A DNA stretch of 64,000 nt from Emticicia agri (GCF_004168285.1 NZ_SEWF01000001.1:124001-188000), one strand, 5' to 3'; numbered from the stretch's first letter, positions 26,630 through 35,425 are shown. Notes: a model not told the origin generated them from the letters alone. Numbers and translations: made by a program.

Positions 26630-27922
26630 ATGAAAAAAACATTCATATATTCAGTTCTGACGGCTACTACTCTGTTGGCAACTTCTTGTAATCAGGAGTT
26701 CCTAAACCCGAGTGCTGCCAGCGAACAACAGGTAGTCAACGACGTGAACGGTCTGATTGCCTTAGCTAACGGTTTGCAATATCGCTTAACCATCGGACGT
26801 GCAAGCCCGGGCTACGCACTTCCAACAGCAATTGGTCTGACCACCAAAGAATTGAAAGTACTCAACGCAGGTAATGGCGATGAGGCGTTTCTGGAAACCG
26901 GAGCGACGAGTGTACAAAACCCTAACTCGGTTATCTCGAATCTATGGAATCAAAGCCATTTAGTTAAAGCCAATGCTGAAACCATATTAGCTAATGTAAA
27001 TAATGTACAGGATGCAGGCACCAAAAGCGGCCTGATAGCTTATGCTTCTATTTTCAAGGCATTAGCCTTAGGCAATTTGGCTACAGGTTGGGAACAGGCA
27101 CCATTAGCGGTAGGTACCAATGCTGCATTTGTTCCTCGTGCAGATGTGCTGAAATCTGCTATAACCACGCTTGAAAGTGCAGCTACAGCCTTAGCTACTC
27201 CTGTTTCAGCTAATTTTACCAGTCGTATTGTGCCGGGCATTGATTTAGCGAATACTATTCAGGCGCTTATTGCTCGCTATAGTATTATGTTGGGTGATTA
27301 TGATAAAGCTTTGGCTGCTGCTGCAAAGGTAGATTTAACCAAAAAATCGGCCTTTAACTTTGATGATACTTCTCGTAACCCGATGTTTGATGTAGTATTC
27401 AGCAACCGTAACGTTACTGAGCCTACTAATACTGATTTCGGCCTTCCTGCTACCCTAAAACCAGATGCCGCTGACAAAAGAATTGCTTTCTTTTTCCAGA
27501 CCTCAAGCGCCACCAACAACTTAGGCAGAGCGAGCTTCTATACAGCTAATAATTCTGCTATTCCTGTGTATTTACCTGGAGAAATTATGCTGATTAAAGC
27601 AGAAGCCCATGCACGCAAAGGCAACTTAGATGCCGCAATAACAGAGTTAAACAATGTTTTAACCAAAACTACGGATGCCTGGGGTATTGGCGCAGGCTTA
27701 CCTGCTTATGCCGGAGATAAATCGGCAGCCGCTATTCTGACAGAAATTTATAAACAACGTAGTATTGAGTTGTTTCTGCAAGGCTTCCGCCTGGAAGATA
27801 GTCGTCGCTTTGGCCGCCCGGGGCCGGGTACTGCCGATGCAGAACGCACCCGTAACTGGTATCCTTACCCAACGACAGAGAAAGACAACAATACTAATAC
27901 GCCGAACGACCCGGCAATCTGA
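26630..27922 (+). CDS. SusD/RagB-type outer-membrane binding lipoprotein
   Basis: About 430 residues with a lipoprotein signal peptide and lipobox LATSC (C20). It is followed by helical TPR-like repeats and a typical SusD C-terminal region (LTEIYKQRSIELFLQGFRLEDSRRFGRP). It is shorter than most SusD proteins (about 500 residues). It would sit as a lid on the SusC barrel encoded 95 bp upstream. I chose the ATG at 26630 because it opens straight into the signal peptide; a TTG 21 bases earlier would add a non-signal stretch. The two genes form one transcription unit. Confidence 0.93.
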   Translation: MKKTFIYSVLTATTLLATSCNQEFLNPSAASEQQVVNDVNGLIALANGLQYRLTIGRASPGYALPTAIGLTTKELKVLNAGNGDEAFLETGATSVQNPNSVISNLWNQSHLVKANAETILANVNNVQDAGTKSGLIAYASIFKALALGNLATGWEQAPLAVGTNAAFVPRADVLKSAITTLESAATALATPVSANFTSRIVPGIDLANTIQALIARYSIMLGDYDKALAAAAKVDLTKKSAFNFDDTSRNPMFDVVFSNRNVTEPTNTDFGLPATLKPDAADKRIAFFFQTSSATNNLGRASFYTANNSAIPVYLPGEIMLIKAEAHARKGNLDAAITELNNVLTKTTDAWGIGAGLPAYAGDKSAAAILTEIYKQRSIELFLQGFRLEDSRRFGRPGPGTADAERTRNWYPYPTTEKDNNTNTPNDPAI

Positions 27923-27931
27923 TAATTAGAG

Positions 27932-28026
27932 TTTTAACCCCACACCCCAACCCCTCTCCCCAACAGTAGGGAGAGGGGCTTTGCTCCCTTCCCCATTGTT
28001 GGGGAAGGGTTGGGAATGGGGTTAAA
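27932..28026. repeat. GC-rich inverted-repeat element
   Basis: A 95 bp element with ends TTTAACCCCA and TGGGGTTAAA and internal complementary CCCCTCTCCCC/GGGGAAGGG words. It follows the SusD gene and resembles CCCCAACCCC-type dispersed repeats seen in many bacteria. Confidence 0.85.
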
Positions 28027-28069
28027 TATCGCTAAATGAGTCGCAAACACTTCATCTTCAAACAAACAA

Positions 28070-28104
28070 GAAAGGGTATCCTTGAGGATACCCTTTCGCT
28101 TTTC
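28070..28104. terminator. Bidirectional terminator between SusD and asd
   Basis: A perfect 12 bp stem (GAAAGGGTATCC / GGATACCCTTTC) has a TTGA loop and is flanked by T-rich tracts on the plus side. It lies between convergent genes. Confidence 0.9.
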
Positions 28105-28119
28105 TTATTGTGGATATTA

Positions 28120-29115
28120 TTAAGCTAATAAACCTTTGCCCAGTAAATATTCTGCAATTTGTACTGCATTGGTAGCAGCACCTTTGCGAAGATTATCCGC
28201 CACAATCCACAAATTCAATGTTTTTGCCTGAGACTCATCACGACGGATACGGCCCACAAAAACTTCATCTTTACCATGGGCATTGATTGGCATCGGGTAT
28301 ACAAAATTCTTAGGGTCATCTTGTACAATTACTCCCTCGGTTTCGCTCAATAGTTGAGTTACTTCTGCCAAATCAAACTCATTTTCAAACTCTATATTGA
28401 CTGCCTCAGAGTGTCCACCGATAGTCGGGATACGAACAGTAGTAGCCGTAACTGCAATACTTTCATCGCCCATAATTTTCTTGGTTTCGTTGGTCATTTT
28501 CATTTCCTCTTTGGTATAACCATTGTCAAGAAAAACATCAATATGAGGCAATACATTCAAATCTATTTTGTGCGGATATACTTTCTTTGCATCATCGTCT
28601 CCGCTTCTTTCTGCAAAAAGCTGGTCAACTGCTGCTTTACCAGTACCTGTAACCGACTGATAGGTAGAAACAACCACACGTTTAATCTTGTACTTATCGT
28701 GCAATGGTTTCATCACAACTACCATCTGGATAGTTGAGCAATTCGGATTTGCAATAATTTTGTCTTCTGCTGTTAGTGTATCAGCATTTACTTCCGGCAC
28801 TACCAGTTTCTTGGTAGGGTCCATTCTCCAGGCTGATGAATTGTCAATAACCGGGATGCCTGCTTCTGCAAATTTCGGAGCCAACGCCAACGAAGTACTT
28901 CCACCAGCCGAAAATATTGCCACCGCAGGCTTCATCTTGATTGCGTCTTCGTAGCCTACTACCGTAAACTGCTTACCTTTAAATTCAACCTGCTTACCAA
29001 TTGATTTTTCAGAAGCAACAGGAATGATTTCGGTAACGGGGAAATTGCGTTCCGCCAAGACTTTCAAGATTTCAGTGCCTACCAGTCCGGTAGCACCTAC
29101 AACTGCGATTTTCAT
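28120..29115 (-). CDS. asd: Aspartate-semialdehyde dehydrogenase
   Basis: A 331-residue NADPH enzyme that reduces aspartyl phosphate to the semialdehyde, the branch point to lysine, methionine and threonine. It has the NAD(P)-binding GATGLVGTE at 8-16, the catalytic cysteine C126 in NPNCSTIQ, and the catalytic histidine in TIGGHSEAV. This is full family length. The upstream leader contains two hairpins, one followed by a T-rich run next to the start codon, possibly an attenuator. Confidence 0.96.
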   Translation of the reverse strand: MKIAVVGATGLVGTEILKVLAERNFPVTEIIPVASEKSIGKQVEFKGKQFTVVGYEDAIKMKPAVAIFSAGGSTSLALAPKFAEAGIPVIDNSSAWRMDPTKKLVVPEVNADTLTAEDKIIANPNCSTIQMVVVMKPLHDKYKIKRVVVSTYQSVTGTGKAAVDQLFAERSGDDDAKKVYPHKIDLNVLPHIDVFLDNGYTKEEMKMTNETKKIMGDESIAVTATTVRIPTIGGHSEAVNIEFENEFDLAEVTQLLSETEGVIVQDDPKNFVYPMPINAHGKDEVFVGRIRRDESQAKTLNLWIVADNLRKGAATNAVQIAEYLLGKGLLA

Positions 29116-29123
29116 GATTAAAA

Positions 29124-29195
29124 CCCCATGCTTTACATGGGCAAATTTTAGTTAGACATATATTTACAAGAAAGCCCCAATTTTCAAAGGGGCTT
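29124..29195 (-). promoter_or_regulatory. Two hairpins in the asd leader, possible attenuator
   Basis: On the minus strand, an AAGCCCC/GGGGCTT stem (complement of 29172-29195) is followed by CCCATG/CATGGG (complement of 29125-29141) and then GTTTT just before the asd start at 29115. The CCCC of the first stem could pair with GGGG of the second, which would give exclusive structures. The first stem could alternatively be the terminator of the upstream gene. Confidence 0.4.
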
Positions 29196-29276
29196 GGGAG
29201 TGCAAAAATAATAGAAATTTTTGTTTGTTTTTCTTGGAATAATACAAAATATTTTATGAGCCTGTTTAATTAGGTA

Positions 29277-29849
29277 CTAAAAGCTCCAGATTCCGTTGGG
29301 TGTAACGCAATAATTGAGCTTTACATCTTCATTGTTTATATCTTCAATGGCATCCACAGGTTCAAAAAAAGAAACACCAATCTTTACTACATCTGGTCTG
29401 CATTGGGCTAAAAAACGATCGTAATATCCCTTACCATACCCTACCCGATACCCTTGTTTATCAAAAGCCAATAAAGGCAGTATCACTAAATCAACCTCTT
29501 TAGGGTCTACCTTTAGTGGTGAGCCATTCAATGGTTCAGGTACGCCGAATTTATTTTCTAATAAAATAGTATCATCTTTCAGCGGATAATGGGTCATGCT
29601 CCCATCATCATGGCTTTTAGGTATGACAATATCAGCCTTGAAGTCTTTTTTCAAAGTATCAATTACCAGATGCGTATCTACTTCGTTCTTTCGTCTGATG
29701 GGCAAAAATGTATGAATCACAGCATAGGTATGAATCGGGAAACTCTTGAAAATCCAGTCGTGAATTTTCTTTGAATATCCCCGGATATCTGAATTCGGCA
29801 AGTCATTCCTTTTTTGAAGATACTCCTTCCTTAATGCTGCTTTCCTCAT
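29277..29849 (-). CDS. 5-formyltetrahydrofolate cyclo-ligase
   Basis: A 190-residue enzyme that converts 5-formyl-THF to 5,10-methenyl-THF with ATP. The family motif GYGKGYYDRFL lies near 137-147, and the N-terminal RKAALRKEYLQKR is typical. It ends with the usual PNGIWSF-like tail. The gene lies 3 bp after the cupin gene at 29853-30704, and both are on the minus strand, so they are likely one operon. Confidence 0.93.
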   Translation of the reverse strand: MRKAALRKEYLQKRNDLPNSDIRGYSKKIHDWIFKSFPIHTYAVIHTFLPIRRKNEVDTHLVIDTLKKDFKADIVIPKSHDDGSMTHYPLKDDTILLENKFGVPEPLNGSPLKVDPKEVDLVILPLLAFDKQGYRVGYGKGYYDRFLAQCRPDVVKIGVSFFEPVDAIEDINNEDVKLNYCVTPNGIWSF

Positions 29850-29852
29850 AAA

Positions 29853-30704
29853 TTAAGCTTCCTGTAACGATTGATTTGCTTTTTCCTGGGCTTTATTTTC
29901 TTTCCATTCTTTCCACTGAGGCCCCCACATCTTAGCCATTCCTTTATCTACAAAAGTATGACGTACCAGATTCCAGCCGCCTCTTACGGTAGTAAATATA
30001 GAGTCATTGGCTCTTAAAGCCAGACTGAAACCGCCATCTACATACTTGATATAGTGCCACCATAATGATGGAATAAAGGCTGTTTCACCATGCCCGAATG
30101 TGGCTTCGTAGCCTACTGCTTTTTCAAAAGCAGGAAACCTCTTGAAATCAGGTTTTAGTGGGTGAACATGGCTTTGTACCGTGAACGGATGATGATATAA
30201 GTTCACGCTTTCTTCCTGCGGAAAAAGAACGATTTGCTTACGGGTCTGAAACTGTGTCAGAAATACGTGTGAGCAATCCATGTCATAATGCAGGTTTACC
30301 TCTGAATTCTGACCTCCAAAAAACATAAATTTGTAGCTTTTTAGAAATCCGTCCATAATAGTCGGAAAACGAATATCATTAGCCAGTTCAGGCACCTTCT
30401 TAAAAATATCGAATAAGAAAATACGTAAGTCGGTGGGGCCCTGTTCTATCAGACTCAGATAATCGCCAAAAGGCATAGTTTTAGCTGCCTTGTAATAATT
30501 TTTTGCATCGTGTACATGGTTATCATAAAGAGGCACTTCAATGTGTCCATGATTCTCACGAAGCCAGTCAAATGTCCATTTATCCAAAGCAGGCCAATCT
30601 TTCACAAGGTCGGTAAAAATAACCGGTTTTTTAGGCTTTAGATAATTTTCTATGAACTCTTCTCGACTCAAGTTGCTGCGTCTTTCAATGGGTATCAGTT
30701 TCAT
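29853..30704 (-). CDS. JmjC-like cupin (Cupin_8) protein
   Basis: A 283-residue member of the Cupin_8/JmjC-like family of Fe(II)/2-oxoglutarate oxygenases. Metal-binding HxD is in NLHYDMDCSHVF (about 140-150) and the distal histidine in FIPSLWWHYIKY (about 230). The N-terminal IPIERRSNLSREEF and PVIFTDLVKDWPALDKW are typical of the family. Members include protein and tRNA hydroxylases; the target here is unknown. Cotranscription with the folate enzyme is implied by the 3 bp gap. The 320 bp upstream region also carries the operators for the divergent beta-oxidation block. Confidence 0.88.
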   Translation of the reverse strand: MKLIPIERRSNLSREEFIENYLKPKKPVIFTDLVKDWPALDKWTFDWLRENHGHIEVPLYDNHVHDAKNYYKAAKTMPFGDYLSLIEQGPTDLRIFLFDIFKKVPELANDIRFPTIMDGFLKSYKFMFFGGQNSEVNLHYDMDCSHVFLTQFQTRKQIVLFPQEESVNLYHHPFTVQSHVHPLKPDFKRFPAFEKAVGYEATFGHGETAFIPSLWWHYIKYVDGGFSLALRANDSIFTTVRGGWNLVRHTFVDKGMAKMWGPQWKEWKENKAQEKANQSLQEA

Positions 30705-30900
30705 ACAAACAAAATAGTGATTTTAATTTTTATCGAATAATATCAAATCAATAAAAAATAATAATAATGGTAGAGTGTTATATCTGAGTGTTACTAATAA
30801 AAACCAATGCCACAAAAAAATGGTTTCATAAAAACCCCCTACCAACTAAAATTTTTATTGCCGGATTTACCAGTAATTGATTACAAATAAATTTTATATT

Positions 30901-30914
30901 AGTATGCTTGCATA
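30901..30914. promoter_or_regulatory. Operator site 1 over the -33 element
   Basis: AGTATGCTTGCATA contains the palindrome TATGCTTGCATA (30903-30914). The -33 TTG of the promoter (30908-30910) lies inside it. Confidence 0.75.
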
Positions 30915-30937
30915 ATATTTTCTTTACTGTATCTTTG
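30908..30937 (+). promoter_or_regulatory. Beta-oxidation block promoter (TTG-N19-TATCTTTG)
   Basis: TTG at 30908-30910 and TATCTTTG at 30930-30937 are separated by 19 bp, matching the Bacteroidota consensus. The start site would be near 30944, 80 bp before the DUF4442 gene. Confidence 0.75.
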
Positions 30938-30944
30938 TCCGATA

Positions 30945-30960
30945 ATATGCTTGCATACTA
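30945..30960. promoter_or_regulatory. Operator site 2 at the transcription start
   Basis: Second copy of the palindrome TATGCTTGCATA (30946-30957). It lies 43 bp from site 1 and directly after the expected start of transcription, typical of a repressor site. Confidence 0.75.
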
Positions 30961-31024
30961 TTATTCAGGCATGAAATGATTGTTAAAAATCATTTAAAGA
31001 TACTAAATCTTTCTCTCAATCCTA

Positions 31025-31513
31025 ATGGAATATAACAACACCCTTAACCGAAACCTTGCAAAGGTGCAGAAAATGCCAGCTTTTCTGCAAAATTGGTTGC
31101 GTGATTACTCCATTGGGAAATTCGTTAAATTTGTTGGTACTGCTGGTATTCATTTTGAAAAAATGACCTGCCACGAGGTCGTAATTACACTTCCAAACAA
31201 AACTAAAGTTCAGAACCACATCGGGCAGATACATGCTGCTGCTACCACGCTGTTAGCTGAAACGGCTACGGGTATGGTAGTGGGTATGAATATCCCCGAC
31301 AACAAATTACCTTTGATGAAAAATCTCTCCGTAAAATTCATCAAGCGGAGCCAGGGACAACAAAAAGCAGTAGCCACTTTAACTGAGCAGCAAATTAGTC
31401 AGATTCGTGAAACAGATAAAGGCGATGTAAGCGTAGCCGTAAAAATTACAGACGAAACGGAAGAAGAAGTTATTGTGGCGGAGATGAATTGGGCGTGGGT
31501 ATTGAAGAAGTAG
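31025..31513 (+). CDS. DUF4442 hotdog-fold protein (possible acyl-CoA thioesterase)
   Basis: A 162-residue protein with a single hotdog fold of the DUF4442/PaaI-like type (NHIGQIHAAATTLLAETATG is the central helix region). Such proteins bind acyl-CoA or acyl thioesters and some hydrolyse them; the substrate here is unknown. It is the first gene behind the operator-controlled promoter. It lies 245 bp ahead of the FadN-like gene, with a repeat element in between, so co-transcription is possible but not certain. Confidence 0.8.
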   Translation: MEYNNTLNRNLAKVQKMPAFLQNWLRDYSIGKFVKFVGTAGIHFEKMTCHEVVITLPNKTKVQNHIGQIHAAATTLLAETATGMVVGMNIPDNKLPLMKNLSVKFIKRSQGQQKAVATLTEQQISQIRETDKGDVSVAVKITDETEEEVIVAEMNWAWVLKK

Positions 31514-31518
31514 ATTTT

Positions 31519-31543
31519 TTTGTGGCGCGAACTTCCAGTTTGT
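31519..31543 (+). repeat. Single GCGAACT hairpin-type repeat end
   Basis: TGTGGCGCGAACTTCCAGTT matches one end of the element at 19429-19589, with an imperfect arm. No inverted partner is seen nearby, so it may be a degraded or solo copy. Confidence 0.6.
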
Positions 31544-31618
31544 AGCAAGAATAATAAGTAACTCAACTTATTTGAAGTCCTGAATAAAGTTTATAAGTCT
31601 ATAAATTAAAAAATTTAA

Positions 31619-31715
31619 ACCACGGAGTGACACAGAGTTGAAATCACGGAGTTTCACGAAGTTGAGCTTGAATCCTCTGTGAAACTCCGTACCTAACACA
31701 GTGATACTCCGTGGT
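31619..31715. repeat. ACCACGGAGT-ended inverted-repeat element
   Basis: A 97 bp element with ends ACCACGGAGT and ACTCCGTGGT. It has internal complementary words such as AATCACGGAGTTTCAC and GTGAAACTCCGT. The same ends occur at 51020-51114. Confidence 0.9.
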
Positions 31716-31758
31716 AAAATAATTTATCTATTTGCTATAAAAATCATATTCAATCAGC

Positions 31759-34167
31759 ATGAATCGTAGTATAAAAAAAGTAACTGTTTTAGGTGCGGGT
31801 ATTATGGGTAGTCGTATTGCCTTGCACTTTGCTAATATTGGAGTAGAAGTACTGCTACTCGACATGGTACCCAAAGAACCGAATGATGCCGAAAAAGCCA
31901 AAGGCCTTGATACTACGCATCCGGCAGTACGCAATAGAATCGTTAATGAATTGTTTCAGGCGGCTGTAAAAGCCAGCCCATCACCTGTTTTTAGTCCGCA
32001 GTCGGTTACCCGTGTAAAATTGGGCAATTTCGATGATGATATGACTAAAATCAAAGATTGCGACTGGATTATAGAAGTAGTAGTTGAGCGTCTGGACATC
32101 AAAAAACTGATTTACGAGAAAGTAGAGCAATTCCGCAAACCGGGTACACTCATTACCTCCAACACTTCGGGTATTCCTATCCACCTGATGGCAGAAGGAC
32201 GTTCAGAAGATTTTCAGAAGCATTTCTGCGGTACTCACTTCTTTAACCCGCCGCGTTATCTGCGCTTATTAGAGATTATTCCAACACCTCAGACAGACCC
32301 TGCTATTGTTGACTTCCTGATGCACTATGGCGATTTATATTTAGGCAAAACAACCGTATTGTGTAAAGACACTCCTGCTTTTATTGCCAATCGCTTGGGA
32401 ATATATGCGATGGTGCAAACTATCAGAGTAGCCGAAGAAATGGGTTTAACGGTAGAAGAAGTAGATAAACTCACAGGCCCGGTAGCGGGTCGTCCTAAAT
32501 CGGGTACCTTCCGTTTGTCTGATGTAGTAGGGTTGGATACAACTGTAAATGTATGCAATAACTTATCAAAAGTATTGGTTAACGACGAGTCGAAAGATGC
32601 TTTCCAACTGCCGCCAGTGATGGCTAAACTAATGGAAAACCAATGGCTCGGAGATAAAACCGGACAGGGATTCTACAAAAAAACCAAAGACGAAAAAGGT
32701 CAGACAGTTATTCTGGCTTTAGACCTGAAAACGTTTGAGTATAAACCTTCACAAAAAGTAAAATTTGCTACGCTTGAAGGTACCAAGAGTATTGATAATT
32801 TGAAGAAACGCTTTCCGGTGCTTTTAGCAGGCAAAGACAATGCAGGTGAATTTTATAGACGCACGTTTGCTGATTTCTTCCGCTATGCTACCAATCGTAT
32901 TCCTGAAATTTCTGACGAACTATATAGAATAGATTCAGCTATCTGTGCAGGCTTTGGTTGGGAATTAGGTCTTTTTGAAACATGGGATGCCATTGGTGTA
33001 AAACCAATGCTGAAAATCATGGAAGACCTGAATCTGAAACCTGCCGCATGGGTGTATGAAATGGTGGAAGCAGGCAATGAAACTTTCTACAAAGTAGAAG
33101 GTGGCAAGAAAAAATACTATGATATTCCAACGAAGTCTTATAAAGTAATCCCGGGCACTGAGTCGTTTATTATTTTAGATAATCTTCGTCAGACCAATGT
33201 TATCTGGAAAAATGCAGGTTCTACTATATTCGACTTAGGCGATGGTATTGCAGGAGTTGAGTTTCACTCAAAAATGAACACCTTTGGTGCAGAAGTAGTA
33301 GAAGGCTTGAATAAGGCTTATGCCATTGCAGAGAAGGATTTCAGAGGCCTGGTAGTAGGAAACGACTCAAACGAAGCGTTTTCAGCAGGGGCAAACTTAG
33401 CCATGCTATTCATGTTTGCCATTGAGCAGGAATATGACGAAATCAACATGATGATTGCCCAGTTTCAGCAAACTATGATGCGTGCCAGATACTCATCTGT
33501 ACCTGTGGTAACGGCTGTTCATAGTCTGGCTTTAGGTGGTGGTTGTGAGTTGAATCTTCATGCAGATAGAGTTTTAGCTCATGCAGAAACTTATATGGGT
33601 CTGGTAGAATTAGGCGTAGGTCTGATTCCTGCCGGAGGGGGCACTAAAGAAATGGCGGTTCGTTGCTCGGATATGTATCATACAGGCGATACTGAATTGA
33701 ACATTCTTCAATCTGCTTTCATGAACATTGCTCAGGCTAAAGTTTCAACTTCAGCACAAGAGGCTTTTGATATGAATTACCTCAAAACAGATAAGGACAG
33801 AATCGTGTTGAATCGCAGTCGTCTCATTGCAGAGGCCAAAGAAGAAGCTATCAAACTGGCAGAAGATGGGTACACGCAACCGAAACAACGTACCGATATA
33901 AAAGTACAGGGTAAAACCGGAATCGCACTTTTTAAAGCCGGAATTACAGGTATGCTGATGGGCAGATACATTACTGAGCATGATGCTAAAATTGCCGATA
34001 AATTAGCTTATGTGATCTGTGGGGGCGATTTAAGTTATCCGCAGCTTGTTTCAGAGCAATATCTTTTAGACCTTGAAAGAGAAGCATTCCTTTCGTTGAC
34101 AGGTGAAAAGAAAACAATGGAGCGTATGCAAGGACTATTGAGTGGCGGGAAACCTCCAAGAAACTAA
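31759..34167 (+). CDS. fadN: FadN-like 3-hydroxyacyl-CoA dehydrogenase/enoyl-CoA hydratase
   Basis: An 802-residue bifunctional beta-oxidation enzyme. The N-terminal NAD-binding domain starts VTVLGAGIMGSRIALHFA at 8-25, with the 3-hydroxyacyl-CoA dehydrogenase region to about 410. A crotonase (enoyl-CoA hydratase) domain occupies about 490-690 with GGGCELNLHADRVL and LVELGVGLIPAGGG; each contains one of the two catalytic glutamates. The domain order is the reverse of E. coli FadB and matches Bacillus FadN (YusL). It makes 3-ketoacyl-CoA for the thiolase encoded next, 79 bp downstream. No acyl-CoA dehydrogenase lies beside it. Confidence 0.93.
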   Translation: MNRSIKKVTVLGAGIMGSRIALHFANIGVEVLLLDMVPKEPNDAEKAKGLDTTHPAVRNRIVNELFQAAVKASPSPVFSPQSVTRVKLGNFDDDMTKIKDCDWIIEVVVERLDIKKLIYEKVEQFRKPGTLITSNTSGIPIHLMAEGRSEDFQKHFCGTHFFNPPRYLRLLEIIPTPQTDPAIVDFLMHYGDLYLGKTTVLCKDTPAFIANRLGIYAMVQTIRVAEEMGLTVEEVDKLTGPVAGRPKSGTFRLSDVVGLDTTVNVCNNLSKVLVNDESKDAFQLPPVMAKLMENQWLGDKTGQGFYKKTKDEKGQTVILALDLKTFEYKPSQKVKFATLEGTKSIDNLKKRFPVLLAGKDNAGEFYRRTFADFFRYATNRIPEISDELYRIDSAICAGFGWELGLFETWDAIGVKPMLKIMEDLNLKPAAWVYEMVEAGNETFYKVEGGKKKYYDIPTKSYKVIPGTESFIILDNLRQTNVIWKNAGSTIFDLGDGIAGVEFHSKMNTFGAEVVEGLNKAYAIAEKDFRGLVVGNDSNEAFSAGANLAMLFMFAIEQEYDEINMMIAQFQQTMMRARYSSVPVVTAVHSLALGGGCELNLHADRVLAHAETYMGLVELGVGLIPAGGGTKEMAVRCSDMYHTGDTELNILQSAFMNIAQAKVSTSAQEAFDMNYLKTDKDRIVLNRSRLIAEAKEEAIKLAEDGYTQPKQRTDIKVQGKTGIALFKAGITGMLMGRYITEHDAKIADKLAYVICGGDLSYPQLVSEQYLLDLEREAFLSLTGEKKTMERMQGLLSGGKPPRN

Positions 34168-34246
34168 GATTGTTATAGTATTAAAACTCATTTACTCTTA
34201 GCTATAGGCAAAATGGGCTGAGAGCATAGATAAAAAGACAAACAAC

Positions 34247-35425
34247 ATGAATGCATATATAGTCGCCGGCTACCGTAGTGCAGTCGGCAAAGCACCCAAA
34301 GGAGTATTCCGCTTTACCCGCCCCGACGATTTAGCGGCAGAGGTTATCAAACATCTGATGGCAAGTGTACCTAATTTAGACCCTGCCCGTGTGGAAGATG
34401 TGATTGTAGGCAATGCCGTGCCGGAAGCCGAGCAAGGTATGCAAATGGCACGCTATATTTCATTACTGGCATTGGGCAAAAGTGTGCCGGGCGTAACCGT
34501 GAACCGTTATTGTGGCTCGGGCGTAGAAACTATTGCAATGGCAGCCGCTAAAATACATGCCGGAATGGCCGATTGTATTGTGGCCGGTGGCACAGAATCG
34601 ATGTCATTAGTGCCAACAATGGGTTGGAAAACAGCTTTGAATTATAACCTCGCTTCTACTCATCCTGATTATTATATTGGCATGGGTTTAACTGCCGAAC
34701 AGGTAGCCCAGCAATTCGGTATCAGCCGTGAAGAGCAGGATTTATTTTCTTATAACTCTCATAAAAAAGCCTTAGCCGCACAGGCAGAAGGAAAATTTGA
34801 TGGCGAAATTGTGCCAATAAAAGTACAGGAAACATTCTTTGACCCAGCTTCTGGTAAAAAGAAAACCAAAGAATATACAGTAACCAAAGACGAAGGCCCA
34901 CGGGCAGATACAAGTATAGAGGCTTTGGCTAAGTTAAAACCAGTATTTACAATGGGTGGAAGCGTAACCGCCGGAAACTCTTCGCAAACGTCTGATGGTG
35001 CCGCTTTTGTGATTGTAATGTCTGAGAAAATGGTAAATGAATTAGGTTTGAAACCTATTGCCCGTATGATGGCCTATGCTTCGGCAGGGGTTGAACCACG
35101 TATTATGGGTATTGGCCCCGTTGCGGCTATTCCGGTAGCACTGAAACAGGCAGGTTTGAAGCAGGACGATATTGATGTCATTGAATTGAACGAAGCCTTT
35201 GCGGCGCAGGCATTAGCCGTTATCAAGGAATTAGGTTTAGATGCCAATAAAATCAATCCTAATGGTGGTGCCATAGCATTAGGTCATGCTTTAGGCTCAA
35301 CCGGAGGCAGATTATCTGTTCAGGTATTGAACGAACTTCGTCGCCAGAATAAAAAATACGGCATGGTAACTGCCTGTGTAGGTGGCGGACAAGGTGTGGC
35401 AGGTATCTATGAGTTTCTAAACTAA
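34247..35425 (+). CDS. fadA: FadA-like acetyl-CoA C-acyltransferase (thiolase)
   Basis: A 392-residue thiolase that completes beta-oxidation by splitting 3-ketoacyl-CoA. The nucleophilic cysteine is C89 in TVNRYCGSG. The catalytic histidine is in GGAIALGHALGSTGG and the second cysteine in TACVGGGQG. It follows the FadN-like gene by 79 bp and is followed by a terminator at 35464, so it likely ends that operon. It is a second thiolase besides the one at 14954-16153, and both are linked by the same operator motif. Confidence 0.95.
   Translation: MNAYIVAGYRSAVGKAPKGVFRFTRPDDLAAEVIKHLMASVPNLDPARVEDVIVGNAVPEAEQGMQMARYISLLALGKSVPGVTVNRYCGSGVETIAMAAAKIHAGMADCIVAGGTESMSLVPTMGWKTALNYNLASTHPDYYIGMGLTAEQVAQQFGISREEQDLFSYNSHKKALAAQAEGKFDGEIVPIKVQETFFDPASGKKKTKEYTVTKDEGPRADTSIEALAKLKPVFTMGGSVTAGNSSQTSDGAAFVIVMSEKMVNELGLKPIARMMAYASAGVEPRIMGIGPVAAIPVALKQAGLKQDDIDVIELNEAFAAQALAVIKELGLDANKINPNGGAIALGHALGSTGGRLSVQVLNELRRQNKKYGMVTACVGGGQGVAGIYEFLN

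Larger units (their letters stand above)
30705..31024. other. 320 bp divergent promoter region of the beta-oxidation block
   Basis: The distal part contains the plus-strand promoter and two palindromic operators at 30901-30960. The part next to the minus-strand cupin gene is AT-rich. No obvious minus-strand promoter is seen. Confidence 0.6.

Noticed and set aside
29262-29276. GAGCCTGTTTAATTAGG as another end of the palindromic family
   Set aside because: It resembles one end of copy D, but no inverted partner lies within several hundred bases, so a solo remnant cannot be told from chance.
34205-34246. GGCTGAGAGCAT, resembling part of a thiamine-pyrophosphate riboswitch
   Set aside because: The gap is only 79 bp, the rest of the aptamer is missing, and the downstream gene is a thiolase.
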